Made by a program: the position numbers and the translations under genes. The notes beneath the pieces are model-generated. The model was not told where the DNA came from, searched no databases, and was given only the letters and a program-made list of their open reading frames with translations. Shown one piece after another: positions 1 through 7,321 of a DNA stretch of 11,949 nucleotides. Every line of letters begins with the position of its first letter. The first letter of the stretch is position 1. This DNA is from Alphaproteobacteria bacterium MarineAlpha6_Bin2 (GTDB lineage: Bacteria; Pseudomonadota; Alphaproteobacteria; GCA-002720895): positions 1 to 11,949 of the forward strand of contig PTKQ01000006.1 in NCBI GenBank assembly GCA_002937815.1, read 5' to 3'.

Positions 1-1
1 A

Positions 2-430
2 GATAAAAAAAATATTTCTAATTTAGTCTTTAAGAATAGTCTAGGAGAAGATAAAAGTTTTTCTGAATTTAAAGGAAATATTTTATTAGTAAATTTCTGG
101 GCTACTTGGTGCGCACCTTGCATTAAAGAAATGCCATCGTTAGATAGACTTCAATCGAAATTCAATAAAAATTTTAAAGTTTTACCTATATCAATAGATA
201 GAGATGGAATTGAAAAAGTTAAAAATTTTTATATTAAAACAAAAATTAAAAATTTAGATCAATTTTTTGACTTTAAAAATACATTGGCTCAAGAATTAGA
301 ATTATTTGGGTTACCAACTAGTTTTTTTGTTGATAAAAAAGGAATGATAATTGCTAAATATAATGGAAATATGGAATGGGATCAGAAAAATGTTGTTGAG
401 TTTATTAATTATTTAAACAACAAAGATTAA
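2..430 (+). CDS. TlpA/ResA-like thiol-disulfide oxidoreductase (5' end outside window)
   Basis: Thioredoxin-fold protein, probably anchored or exported to the periplasm, where such proteins reduce or isomerise disulfides (for example in cytochrome c maturation). The frame is open from base 2, so the gene begins upstream of the window; 142 residues are visible. The active site WCAPC lies at bases 107-121, after a typical beta strand (LLVNFWATW). The cis-proline loop GLPTSF follows near visible residue 105, then FFVDKKG as in the TlpA family. The first ATG in the visible part, at 131, lies downstream of the active-site cysteines, so it cannot be the true start. Signal peptide or anchor cannot be judged. 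It converges on etfA, and the two stop codons overlap. Family is clear; substrate is unknown. Confidence 0.88.
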   Translation, partial: DKKNISNLVFKNSLGEDKSFSEFKGNILLVNFWATWCAPCIKEMPSLDRLQSKFNKNFKVLPISIDRDGIEKVKNFYIKTKIKNLDQFFDFKNTLAQELELFGLPTSFFVDKKGMIIAKYNGNMEWDQKNVVEFINYLNNKD

Positions 431-1371
431 GATTTAATTTTATCAATTTCTTTTGACAATTCTGGTAAAATTTTAAATAAATCTCCGACTAATCCATAAT
501 CAGCTACTTGAAAAATAGGCGCTTCCTCATCTTTATTAATAGCAACAATAATTTTACTATCTTTCATGCCAGCTAAATGTTGAATAGCTCCTGATATTCC
601 AACTGCTATGTATAATTCTGGAGCAACGACCTTACCGGTTTGGCCTACTTGGTAATCATTTGGAACAAAACCTGCATCAACAGCAGCTCTTGATGCTCCT
701 ACAGCAGCTTTTAATTTATCTGCTAGTTCTTCTAGTAAAGAAAAGTTTTTTCCACTTTCCATACCTCTTCCTCCAGAAATAACGATTCTTGCTGATGTTA
801 GTTCAGGACGGTTAGATTTATTAAGTTCATTTTTAACAAATTTTGAAATATTTAAATCTTTTCCAATTGAAAGTTCAGTTATTTTTGCATTACCACCTTC
901 TTTTTTTGTTGCTTCAAACGTTGTTGTTCTAACAGTTATAATTTTAATTTTGTCTAAAGACCTGACCTTTGAATTTGCATTTCCAGCATATATTGGTCTA
1001 ATAAATGTATCTGCATTTTCAATAGACATTATATCAGATATTTGTGCTACATCTAATAATGCTGCAACCCGTGGCATTATATTTTTTCCAAATGTAGATG
1101 AGGGTGCAAGGATATGAGTATAATTTTTTGCAATTTCTACAATTAAGGAAGATACGTTTTCAGCCAAATGGTTTGCATATATTTTATCATCAGCAAGTAA
1201 AACCTCTTCTATTCCATCAAATTTTGAAACTTCTTCAGAAATTTTTTTACAATTTTCTCCGATAATAATTGCATGTACTTTTTTATCTATTTTTTTTGCT
1301 GCTGTAATAGTATTAAGCGATGAAGTTTTTACATTTTCATTATCATGCTCAATTAAAACTAATATACTCAT
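427..1371 (-). CDS. etfA: Electron transfer flavoprotein subunit alpha
   Basis: FAD-carrying subunit of the soluble ETF heterodimer, which collects electrons from acyl-CoA dehydrogenases and passes them to ETF:ubiquinone oxidoreductase. It is 314 residues, the usual length. The C-terminal FAD domain is intact: SGGRG at 199-203, VGASRAAVDAG at 224-234, QVGQTGK at 241-247, GISGAIQHLAGM at 258-269 and AINKDEEAPIF at 277-287. The N-terminal nucleotide-fold domain (about 1-185) is more divergent, as usual. The ATG follows the etfB stop with no gap (TAA then ATG), which implies translational coupling. It is the last gene of the minus-strand run, and its stop overlaps the convergent tlpA-like stop. 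The same operon holds a dehydrogenase (mcd) likely to use this ETF; other acyl-CoA dehydrogenases in the cell probably use it too. Confidence 0.97.
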   Translation of the reverse strand: MSILVLIEHDNENVKTSSLNTITAAKKIDKKVHAIIIGENCKKISEEVSKFDGIEEVLLADDKIYANHLAENVSSLIVEIAKNYTHILAPSSTFGKNIMPRVAALLDVAQISDIMSIENADTFIRPIYAGNANSKVRSLDKIKIITVRTTTFEATKKEGGNAKITELSIGKDLNISKFVKNELNKSNRPELTSARIVISGGRGMESGKNFSLLEELADKLKAAVGASRAAVDAGFVPNDYQVGQTGKVVAPELYIAVGISGAIQHLAGMKDSKIIVAINKDEEAPIFQVADYGLVGDLFKILPELSKEIDKIKS

Positions 1372-2121
1372 TTATATAACCTTTTCATCGTTATGAAGCT
1401 TTGATATAAGTTCTTCAACATCCTTTACTTTAATACCAGCCTTTTTTTTTTGAGGTTCTGTTACTTCTAAAATTTTAATTCTTTGTTTTGTATCAACATT
1501 TAAATTATTAAGTTTAATTCTTTCAATTGGTTTTTGTTTTGCTTTCATTATGTTTGGAAGTGAAGCATACCTTGGTTCATTGAGTCTTAAGTCTGTCGTT
1601 ACAACTGCTGGTAGTTTAATTGTCAATGTTTCTAATCCCCCATCTATTTCTCTTGTAACATTAATTTCTTGACTATTTATTTCTAGTTTTGATACAAAAG
1701 TTCCCTGAGGCCATCCAAGCAAAGCTGCTAACATTTGACCTGTTTGATTTGAATCATCGTCTATAGCTTGTTTTCCCATTAAAACTAAATCAGGATTATT
1801 TTTTTTTACAATTTCATTTAAAATCTTGGCCACTTCTAAAGGTTGCATATCTTCATTTGTTTCGACTAAAATTCCCTTATCTGCGCCCATAGCTAAAGCT
1901 GTACGGATTGTTTCTTCAGATTTTTGAGAACCTACTGAGATTACTGTTATTTCCTTACATATGTTTTTTTCTTTTAATCTAACAGCCTCTTCCACTGCAA
2001 TTTCATCAAATGGATTCATTGCCATTTTAATATTTTCTAAATCTACACCAGAATTATCACTTTTGATTTTTATTTTTACGTTGTAATCTACGACTCTTTT
2101 TACTGAGACTAATATTTTCAT
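1372..2121 (-). CDS. etfB: Electron transfer flavoprotein subunit beta
   Basis: AMP-binding partner of EtfA; it forms the docking surface for acyl-CoA dehydrogenases. At 249 residues it has standard length. Family hallmarks are MNPFDEIAVEEA near the N-terminus (about 35-46), GKQAIDDDSNQTG at 116-128, and the ETF-beta signature with REIDGGLET, TTDLRLNEPRYASLPNIMKAK at about 157-194. It starts at ATG 2121 with no good Shine-Dalgarno sequence. The 40-base gap upstream is the longest in the minus-strand run and could hold a promoter, so etfBA may also be expressed apart from the genes before it. It is directly joined to etfA. Confidence 0.97.
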   Translation of the reverse strand: MKILVSVKRVVDYNVKIKIKSDNSGVDLENIKMAMNPFDEIAVEEAVRLKEKNICKEITVISVGSQKSEETIRTALAMGADKGILVETNEDMQPLEVAKILNEIVKKNNPDLVLMGKQAIDDDSNQTGQMLAALLGWPQGTFVSKLEINSQEINVTREIDGGLETLTIKLPAVVTTDLRLNEPRYASLPNIMKAKQKPIERIKLNNLNVDTKQRIKILEVTEPQKKKAGIKVKDVEELISKLHNDEKVI

Positions 2122-2161
2122 TTTTTTGAGATAAATTTATATCGAAAAAAAACAATTTCAA
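2122..2161 (-). promoter_or_regulatory. Possible weak internal promoter ahead of etfBA
   Basis: Read on the minus strand, the spacer has TTGAAA (2161-2156) and TATAAA (2141-2136), which resemble -35 and -10 boxes. They are only 14 bases apart, shorter than the usual 16-18, so this is a weak case in AT-rich DNA. Support is mainly that this is the widest gap in an otherwise tightly packed gene run. Confidence 0.2.
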
Positions 2162-3508
2162 TTAAAAAAAATTAATTTTTTTTTTCCTTAAACTATTTAT
2201 AGACAAACATACTGCAATAATAAACCAATTCATTGATGCATTGCGATTAGAAAAAAAACTACCGGTTGACATAAATGGCCAAAAAATTACACACAAAGTT
2301 ATTATAGGAGAAAAAAATAAGACTTTAATATTATCTCTTTTTTTTCTTATTAAAAAATATTTAAACCAAGTAGTTAATAAAATTAAAAAACCTATTAACC
2401 CTAGTATTCCAGTTTCTAACAACCACTGTATATAAAAATTATGAGGATGAGTTGTGCAAAAAAAATGTTTAATATTTTTTTTATATTCATCTAATTTACA
2501 TGCTTTCGTATAATTTTTTATGCCTATTCCAGTTAAAGGATAATCTTTCCATATAATGATTGATTGCCTGTAAGTTTCTGCATAGGCAGTTTGGGAAAAA
2601 TTTCTTAAAACTTCTGTAAAAAAAGGTTGTGTTTTGAAAGTTTTTTTACACTTTTGTGATTCATTATTTTCACATGGAATTTCAATTTCATAAACAGTTC
2701 CATTATGCCATGCATTATTTTCTAAAATCTTTATTTCTTGCCATGCGGGATTGTATTTAAAAATTAAAAGAATCATTATTGAGATAATTGGAATACAAAA
2801 CAATAATTTTGTTTTATATTTTTTTGTTAAAAAGAAAAAAATTATTAAACCCAATCCCATACTTGCAAAAGACATAGCTTCACCTGTAGCAAAAACTATA
2901 AAAAAAACGATACTTAAAATTGGTACTATTAACCATTCTTTTATTTTTAATTTAAGTTTTTTTGTTTGAAAAAGGATAAAAAACAAAACTACATAGAAAT
3001 ATTTAGATAGATATGCTCCAGGGATATTGCTTCTAAATGGGCCAGTTAATCTAAAATGATCATTTGAATAAAAACCCAAAAGATCAGGACCATACCCTTT
3101 AATTGAATCAAAATTTAAAAACTGAATTAGTGTATCAAACAAAACAAAGGTAAAGCCGATTGTTAGGAAATATAGGAGAATTTTTAAATATTTAGGTTTT
3201 GATAGAACCCAGTATTGAAGTGCTATAGCAAATAAAAAGAATCTCAAAAATAAGATTGAATGACTGATACCAATTGATTTATCTAAAGATAATAAACTAG
3301 CAAATATTAAATAAAACCAGATAAAAAAAATTATTTTAACCCATTTAATTTTTATCCAAGACCAATCTTTATAAACTAAACTGTTAATTAGAAAAAGAAT
3401 AGAAATTGAGCTTACTAAAATATCTGAAGGCGCTTGTCCTATAATAATTGCAAACGGAAGTAACAAAGTTAGAACAAATGCAACATTCTCTAAATTTATT
3501 TTTACCAA
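2162..3508 (-). CDS. O-antigen ligase/polymerase-like membrane protein (Wzy_C type)
   Basis: Polytopic inner-membrane protein of the O-antigen ligase (WaaL)/Wzy polymerase superfamily, which transfers or polymerises undecaprenyl-linked glycans on the periplasmic side. About ten hydrophobic segments are visible, with a large hydrophilic loop at about residues 253-360 (numbered from the start chosen here). The loop carries the WaaL-like THPHNFYIQWLLETG pattern (His354, His356, ETG at 365-367), after TYRQSIIIWKDYPLTGIG. An upstream GYGPD...RLTGPF segment (about 138-158) is also typical. Four loop cysteines (279, 287, 337, 351) could form disulfides. I chose TTG at 3508, giving 448 residues, because it lies four bases after the preceding gene's stop and 8 bases after AGGAAAGAG. 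A further upstream TTG at 3592 would overlap the preceding gene by 80 bases. Ligase versus polymerase cannot be told from sequence. It is functionally unrelated to its neighbours. Confidence 0.82.
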   Translation of the reverse strand: MVKINLENVAFVLTLLLPFAIIIGQAPSDILVSSISILFLINSLVYKDWSWIKIKWVKIIFFIWFYLIFASLLSLDKSIGISHSILFLRFFLFAIALQYWVLSKPKYLKILLYFLTIGFTFVLFDTLIQFLNFDSIKGYGPDLLGFYSNDHFRLTGPFRSNIPGAYLSKYFYVVLFFILFQTKKLKLKIKEWLIVPILSIVFFIVFATGEAMSFASMGLGLIIFFFLTKKYKTKLLFCIPIISIMILLIFKYNPAWQEIKILENNAWHNGTVYEIEIPCENNESQKCKKTFKTQPFFTEVLRNFSQTAYAETYRQSIIIWKDYPLTGIGIKNYTKACKLDEYKKNIKHFFCTTHPHNFYIQWLLETGILGLIGFLILLTTWFKYFLIRKKRDNIKVLFFSPIITLCVIFWPFMSTGSFFSNRNASMNWFIIAVCLSINSLRKKKINFF

Positions 3509-3512
3509 TTTT

Positions 3513-4079
3513 TTAACTCTTTCCTGTATTTTTTCCTGGTATCCAGAGAATATCTTTTTTTCCTTTGTTATTTGTATATCTAGCAAGCACAAATAATAAA
3601 TCAGATAATCTATTTAAATATGAAATAATATGGGGATTAATTTTTTCTTTTTTTAATAGATCAGATACTTTTCTTTCTGCTCTTCTAACTACTGTTCTTG
3701 CAAGATGAAAAAATATAGAAGATTCACTACCTCCTGGCAAAACAAATGATCTTAGAGGTGATAATGATTTATTATAAAAATCAATCTTTGTTTCAATAAA
3801 ATGAATATGATTTAATGTAATCTTTAATTTTTTAATATTTTTTTTTTCTGGAGTACACAAATCAGCTCCTAAATCAAAAAGATCATTTTGTATTTTTAAA
3901 AGAATTTTTTTTATTTGTTTACTTGATTTTAATATTACCAAACCTATAAAGGCATTAGCTTCATCCACTGTTCCATATGCCTCTACTCTTATTGAGTGTT
4001 TTAAAACTTTTTTGCCATCTCCTAGAGATGTTGACCCTTTATCACCTTTTCGCGTATAGATTTTATTTAATTTTACCAA
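3513..4079 (-). CDS. pduO: Cob(I)alamin adenosyltransferase, PduO/MMAB type
   Basis: Transfers the adenosyl group of ATP to cob(I)alamin, making adenosylcobalamin (coenzyme B12). The 188-residue protein has the PduO-type order: N-terminal ATP-binding TRKGDKGSTSLGDG at 9-22, VEAYGTVDEANAFIG at 32-46, LFDLGADLCTPE at 67-78, LPGG at 114-117, the RRAER motif at 132-136, and YLNRLSDLLFVLARYTN at 154-170. The start is TTG at 4079, 9 bases after the stop of the small membrane protein; no in-frame ATG or GTG is near, and no Shine-Dalgarno is visible, so coupling to the upstream gene is likely. Its obvious client here is Ecm, encoded a few genes away; other B12 enzymes may share it. The gene symbol is used at family level. 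Confidence 0.93.
   Translation of the reverse strand: MVKLNKIYTRKGDKGSTSLGDGKKVLKHSIRVEAYGTVDEANAFIGLVILKSSKQIKKILLKIQNDLFDLGADLCTPEKKNIKKLKITLNHIHFIETKIDFYNKSLSPLRSFVLPGGSESSIFFHLARTVVRRAERKVSDLLKKEKINPHIISYLNRLSDLLFVLARYTNNKGKKDILWIPGKNTGKS
3517..3525 (-). promoter_or_regulatory. Ribosome binding site for the O-antigen ligase-like gene
   Basis: On the minus strand AGGAAAGAG sits 8 bases before TTG 3508, inside the last codons of the adenosyltransferase gene. It is the best Shine-Dalgarno-like sequence ahead of any gene in this window and decides the start of the downstream gene. Confidence 0.55.
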
Positions 4080-4088
4080 AAGTACTAT

Positions 4089-4298
4089 TTATTTTAAAAA
4101 ATTTACCAAAAGAACAATAGAAAAAATTAATATAATTATACCTTGCACTAAAACACGTAGTCTCATTAATTTATTGGAATATTTTTTATTGAAATCTCCT
4201 TTTGAAAGCATGGATATTAAACCAATAATTAGTACGATAAAAGTTAGAATTAATCCAACTATAATCATTATTGGTATAACTTTTGAAAAAAAATCCAT
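4089..4298 (-). CDS. Twin transmembrane helix small protein (HIG1 family-like)
   Basis: A 69-residue inner-membrane protein with two hydrophobic helices (about 8-31 and 48-67) joined by a short basic loop containing SNKLMRLRVLVQ (41-52). This loop is the hallmark of the bacterial HIG1-like family. Mitochondrial HIG1 proteins help assemble or tune respiratory complexes; the bacterial role is not firmly known. In many alphaproteobacteria a protein of this type precedes the PduO-type adenosyltransferase and etfBA, and the same order is seen here apart from one inserted gene. It lies 10 bases after mcd and 9 before the adenosyltransferase. A role at the junction of ETF electrons and the respiratory chain is plausible but inferred only from context. 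Confidence 0.85.
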   Translation of the reverse strand: MDFFSKVIPIMIIVGLILTFIVLIIGLISMLSKGDFNKKYSNKLMRLRVLVQGIIILIFSIVLLVNFLK

Positions 4299-4308
4299 TT
4301 GTTATTTA

Positions 4309-5982
4309 TTAACTTAATAAGCCTTTTGCAATTACTTGTGCTTGAATTTCTGCAGTGCCTTCAAAAATATTTAACACTCTTGCATCACATAATATTCTAC
4401 TTATTGGATATTCTAAAGCATAGCCATTACCGCCATGAATTTGCACAGCATTATCTGCATTTGACCAAGCAACTCTAGCCGCTAATAGCTTAGCCATTCC
4501 AGCTTCGATATCACATCTTTTACCTAAATCTTTTTGCTTTGCTGAGAAATAAGTTATTTGACGAGCAATCATAGTTTCAACAGTCATCCAAGCTAATTTA
4601 GATGCTATTCTAGGAAAAAAAAATATTTTTTTACCAAACTGTTCCCTTTCTTGAGAATATTGTAAACCAATTTCAAGAGCACTTTGTGCTAGACCGATAG
4701 CTCGCGCTGCAGTTTGAATTCTTGCAGATTCAAAAGTTTCCATTAATTGTTTAAAACCTTTACCTTCCTCACTACCTAACAAATTTTCTGATTTTGTTTC
4801 AAAATTATCGAAAGCAATTTCATATTCTTTCATACCCCTATATCCTAAAACTTCAATTTCACTTCCGCTCATTCCTTTTGCTGGAAAAGGTTCTTTATCT
4901 GTACCTCTTGGTTTTTCTGCTAAAATTATACTTAACCCCTTGTATCCCTTTTCATTAGGATTAGTTCTAACCATCATTGTCATTATATCTGTTCTTGCTC
5001 CATGAGTAATCCATGTTTTATTTCCAGTAATTTTATAAACGTTTCCTTCTTTAACAGCTCTAGTCTTTAAACTTCCTAAATCAGATCCGGTATTGGGTTC
5101 ACTAAACACAGCAGTTGGCAAAATTTCACCTGAGGCTATCTTTGGTAACCATTTTTTCTTTTGTTCATCTCTTCCACCTAATTTTATCAATTCTGCTGCT
5201 ATTTCTGCACGGGTGCCAATTGAACCTATTCCTATATATCCACGACTTAACTCTTCTGTAACAACGCACATTGCTATTTTTTTCATTCCAAGGCCACCAA
5301 ATTCTTCTGGTATTGTTAGTCCAAAAACTCCTAAATCTGCCATTTGTTTAATTATTTCCATAGGTATTAATTCATCTTTTAAATGCCATTCATGTGCATA
5401 AGGTAAAACTTGATCTTCTGAAAATTTTTTAAATTGATCTTTTATCATTTCAAGCGTTTCATCTTCTAACCCAACATTTCCATAATTATTATCTACAATA
5501 TGTTTAGCAATTTGCATTCTAACGTCGTTTGTATTTCCATATTTTATAAGACCTTTTACCTCATCTATTAAAAAAGCATTTATATCTTCATCTGTTAGGC
5601 CAAAATCACCTGCTCTGATTATTTCAGTTTGACACATTGATATACCGCCAATGATTTGGGATAAATATTCACCAAAGGCAGATTGTAAAATTAATTTTTC
5701 AAGATCGAAACTTTTTTTATTTTTTTCAAGATTTTTTGCCCAGTTCAGAATTTCTCTTAGAGCAAAATTATATGATGCTAACCAGGAAAATCCATGACAA
5801 AGAAATTGCTCTTTTTCTAAAAGTGCATTATCGATAGAACCATCTTTAACAATCTTTTTTTTCGTCAAGTTTTTTGCTTTTTCTATTAAATTGTCAAAAG
5901 CTTTTATCGATGCTTCACATTTATTAAAAAGATTTTCAATTATTTGATTATTAACTTTTGCTTCTTCAGCGGTATTGGCCAT
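4309..5982 (-). CDS. mcd: (2S)-Methylsuccinyl-CoA dehydrogenase
   Basis: FAD-dependent oxidation of (2S)-methylsuccinyl-CoA to mesaconyl-C1-CoA in the ethylmalonyl-CoA pathway, with ETF as likely electron acceptor. At 557 residues it is far longer than common acyl-CoA dehydrogenases (about 380-400), because of a helical N-terminal extension of about 165 residues. That extension is typical of Mcd, including the LILQSAFGEYLSQIIGGI stretch at 97-114. The dehydrogenase core follows: FSEPNTGSD at 293-301, KTWITHGA at 322-329, GYRGMKEYEIAFDNF at 380-394, REQFGKKI at 446-453, QIHGGNGY at 514-521, and NIFEGTAEIQ at 538-547 with Glu541 at the catalytic base position. It lies 18 bases after ccr. A generic acyl-CoA dehydrogenase is possible in principle, but the extension plus ccr and ecm next door make Mcd much more likely. 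Confidence 0.92.
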   Translation of the reverse strand: MANTAEEAKVNNQIIENLFNKCEASIKAFDNLIEKAKNLTKKKIVKDGSIDNALLEKEQFLCHGFSWLASYNFALREILNWAKNLEKNKKSFDLEKLILQSAFGEYLSQIIGGISMCQTEIIRAGDFGLTDEDINAFLIDEVKGLIKYGNTNDVRMQIAKHIVDNNYGNVGLEDETLEMIKDQFKKFSEDQVLPYAHEWHLKDELIPMEIIKQMADLGVFGLTIPEEFGGLGMKKIAMCVVTEELSRGYIGIGSIGTRAEIAAELIKLGGRDEQKKKWLPKIASGEILPTAVFSEPNTGSDLGSLKTRAVKEGNVYKITGNKTWITHGARTDIMTMMVRTNPNEKGYKGLSIILAEKPRGTDKEPFPAKGMSGSEIEVLGYRGMKEYEIAFDNFETKSENLLGSEEGKGFKQLMETFESARIQTAARAIGLAQSALEIGLQYSQEREQFGKKIFFFPRIASKLAWMTVETMIARQITYFSAKQKDLGKRCDIEAGMAKLLAARVAWSNADNAVQIHGGNGYALEYPISRILCDARVLNIFEGTAEIQAQVIAKGLLS

Positions 5983-6000
5983 TGTATTAATAATATATTG

Positions 6001-7230
6001 TTATACAGTTTTCAAACCAGCTTTCTTTGCTTGAACTAGCACAGCTATATTTCCAGGTTTATGTTTATTTTCTCTAATTTTCATATGAGCTTCTGGTATT
6101 TTATCCCACATTAATACTTCCGACATACATGGTTGAATTTTTTTGTTAATTACTAAATTATTTGCTTCATAAGCTTGTTTTAATGTAGCAAAATGACTAC
6201 CTTGAATTCTTTTTTGATGCATCCATCCATATCTGGCATCAAATGTTAAATTGTAACCTGATGTTGCTGCACAATAAACGACCATTCCCCCTCTTTTTAC
6301 AACAAAACATGAAACAGGAAAAGTTTGTCCGCCAGGATGTTCAAAAACTGTATCAACCGAAATACCTTTTCCAGTAAATTCCCAAATCGCTTTTCCAAAC
6401 TCTTTAACTTTATCTGAATATTCTGTATAAGCTTTAATATTATCTACATTTGGTAACTCCCCCCAACATTGAAAATTTTTTCTATTGATTGCACCTACTG
6501 CGCCAAGTTTTTTTACATAATTAATTTTATCATCACTTGATACAACCCCTATTGCATTTGCGCCTGCATGTTTTATTAATTGTGTAGCAAAAACACCTAA
6601 ACCTCCGCTAGCTCCCCATACCAAAACATTTTGACCTGGTTTTAAAGTATGCGGTTGATGTCCATAAAGCATTCTATATGCAGTAGCTAAACAAAGAACA
6701 TAACATCCACTTTCTTCCCATGTTAAGTGTTTAGGTCTGTGCATTATTTGTTGTTGTTGCACTGCAGTAAATTGGGCAAAAGATCCATCAGGTGTTTCAT
6801 ATCCCCAAATTTTTTGAGAACTAGAGAGCATAGGGTCGCCACCATTACATTCTTCATCATCTCCATCAACTTGATTACAATGAATTACAACTTCATCTCC
6901 CACTTTCCATCTTTTAACATTTGGACCAACTGCCCAAATAATTCCTGATGCATCTGAACCGGCTATATGAAAATCTGCTTTATGATAATCAAATGGTGAA
7001 ACTGGTTTTCCTAAAGATGCCCATACCCCATTGTAATTTACTCCTGCTGCCATAACCATTACTAAGACATCATTTTCTCCAATTTTCGGAGCATCAACGA
7101 TTTCAATTTTCATTGCGTCTCGAGGCTCACCATGACGTTCCTGTCGAATTAACCAAGCATACATTTGTTTAGGTATATGGCCTAATGGAGGTATTTCCCC
7201 TATTTCATATAAATCTTTTTTATCCTGCAT
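6001..7230 (-). CDS. ccr: Crotonyl-CoA carboxylase/reductase
   Basis: Reductive carboxylation: crotonyl-CoA + CO2 + NADPH gives (2S)-ethylmalonyl-CoA, the committed step of the ethylmalonyl-CoA pathway. The 409-residue protein is a medium-chain reductase with the Ccr-specific N-terminus KDLYEIGEIPPLGHIPKQMY at 5-24. Further conserved blocks are AAGVNYNGVW at 61-70, HIAGSDASGIIWAVG at 88-102, IHCNQVDGDDEECNGGDP at 116-133, the NADPH loop GASGGLG at 206-212, and RIQGSHFATLKQA at 341-353. The Asn of NYNGVW, Glu near 172 and His346 in GSHFA are where CO2-pocket residues of characterised enoyl-CoA carboxylases/reductases are expected, so carboxylation rather than plain reduction is likely. First gene of the minus-strand run; divergent from ecm across 91 bases. 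ATG 7230 has only a weak purine run upstream. Confidence 0.97.
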   Translation of the reverse strand: MQDKKDLYEIGEIPPLGHIPKQMYAWLIRQERHGEPRDAMKIEIVDAPKIGENDVLVMVMAAGVNYNGVWASLGKPVSPFDYHKADFHIAGSDASGIIWAVGPNVKRWKVGDEVVIHCNQVDGDDEECNGGDPMLSSSQKIWGYETPDGSFAQFTAVQQQQIMHRPKHLTWEESGCYVLCLATAYRMLYGHQPHTLKPGQNVLVWGASGGLGVFATQLIKHAGANAIGVVSSDDKINYVKKLGAVGAINRKNFQCWGELPNVDNIKAYTEYSDKVKEFGKAIWEFTGKGISVDTVFEHPGGQTFPVSCFVVKRGGMVVYCAATSGYNLTFDARYGWMHQKRIQGSHFATLKQAYEANNLVINKKIQPCMSEVLMWDKIPEAHMKIRENKHKPGNIAVLVQAKKAGLKTV

Positions 7231-7321
7231 TTTTTTCTTTAATATAATAAATTAAATATAAAGCCTAATAAAAATTTTTTTTATAACTATATATATTTTT
7301 TTTTATCACAAAAGATAAGAT
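7231..7321. promoter_or_regulatory. Divergent ccr/ecm promoter region
   Basis: The 91-base spacer between the two divergent starts must hold promoters for both directions. It is nearly all A and T, with only six or so C/G bases. Candidate -10 boxes are TATAAC (7282-7287) or TATATT (7290-7295) toward ecm, and TATATT (7246-7241, minus strand) toward ccr. No convincing -35 box pairs with any of them, and I see no clear operator. The location is well supported; the individual boxes are not. Confidence 0.45.

Noticed and set aside
131..430. ATG 131 as start of the thioredoxin-like gene
   Set aside because: The frame is open to the window edge, and the essential WCAPC motif lies upstream at 107-121.
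2241..2969. Small plus-strand open frames inside the ligase-like gene, and similar ones in mcd, ccr, NUDIX, esterase and HNH genes
   Set aside because: They are antisense shadows rich in Lys/Ile/Asn or Ser/Phe without recognisable domains, start signals or family motifs.
3509..3592. Upstream TTG 3592 start for the O-antigen ligase-like gene
   Set aside because: It would overlap the adenosyltransferase by 80 bases and add a hydrophilic leader; TTG 3508 has a good ribosome binding site and fits the family's start before the first membrane helix.
4309..5982. Generic short-chain acyl-CoA dehydrogenase
   Set aside because: The roughly 165-residue N-terminal extension and position between ccr and the B12/ETF genes fit methylsuccinyl-CoA dehydrogenase far better.
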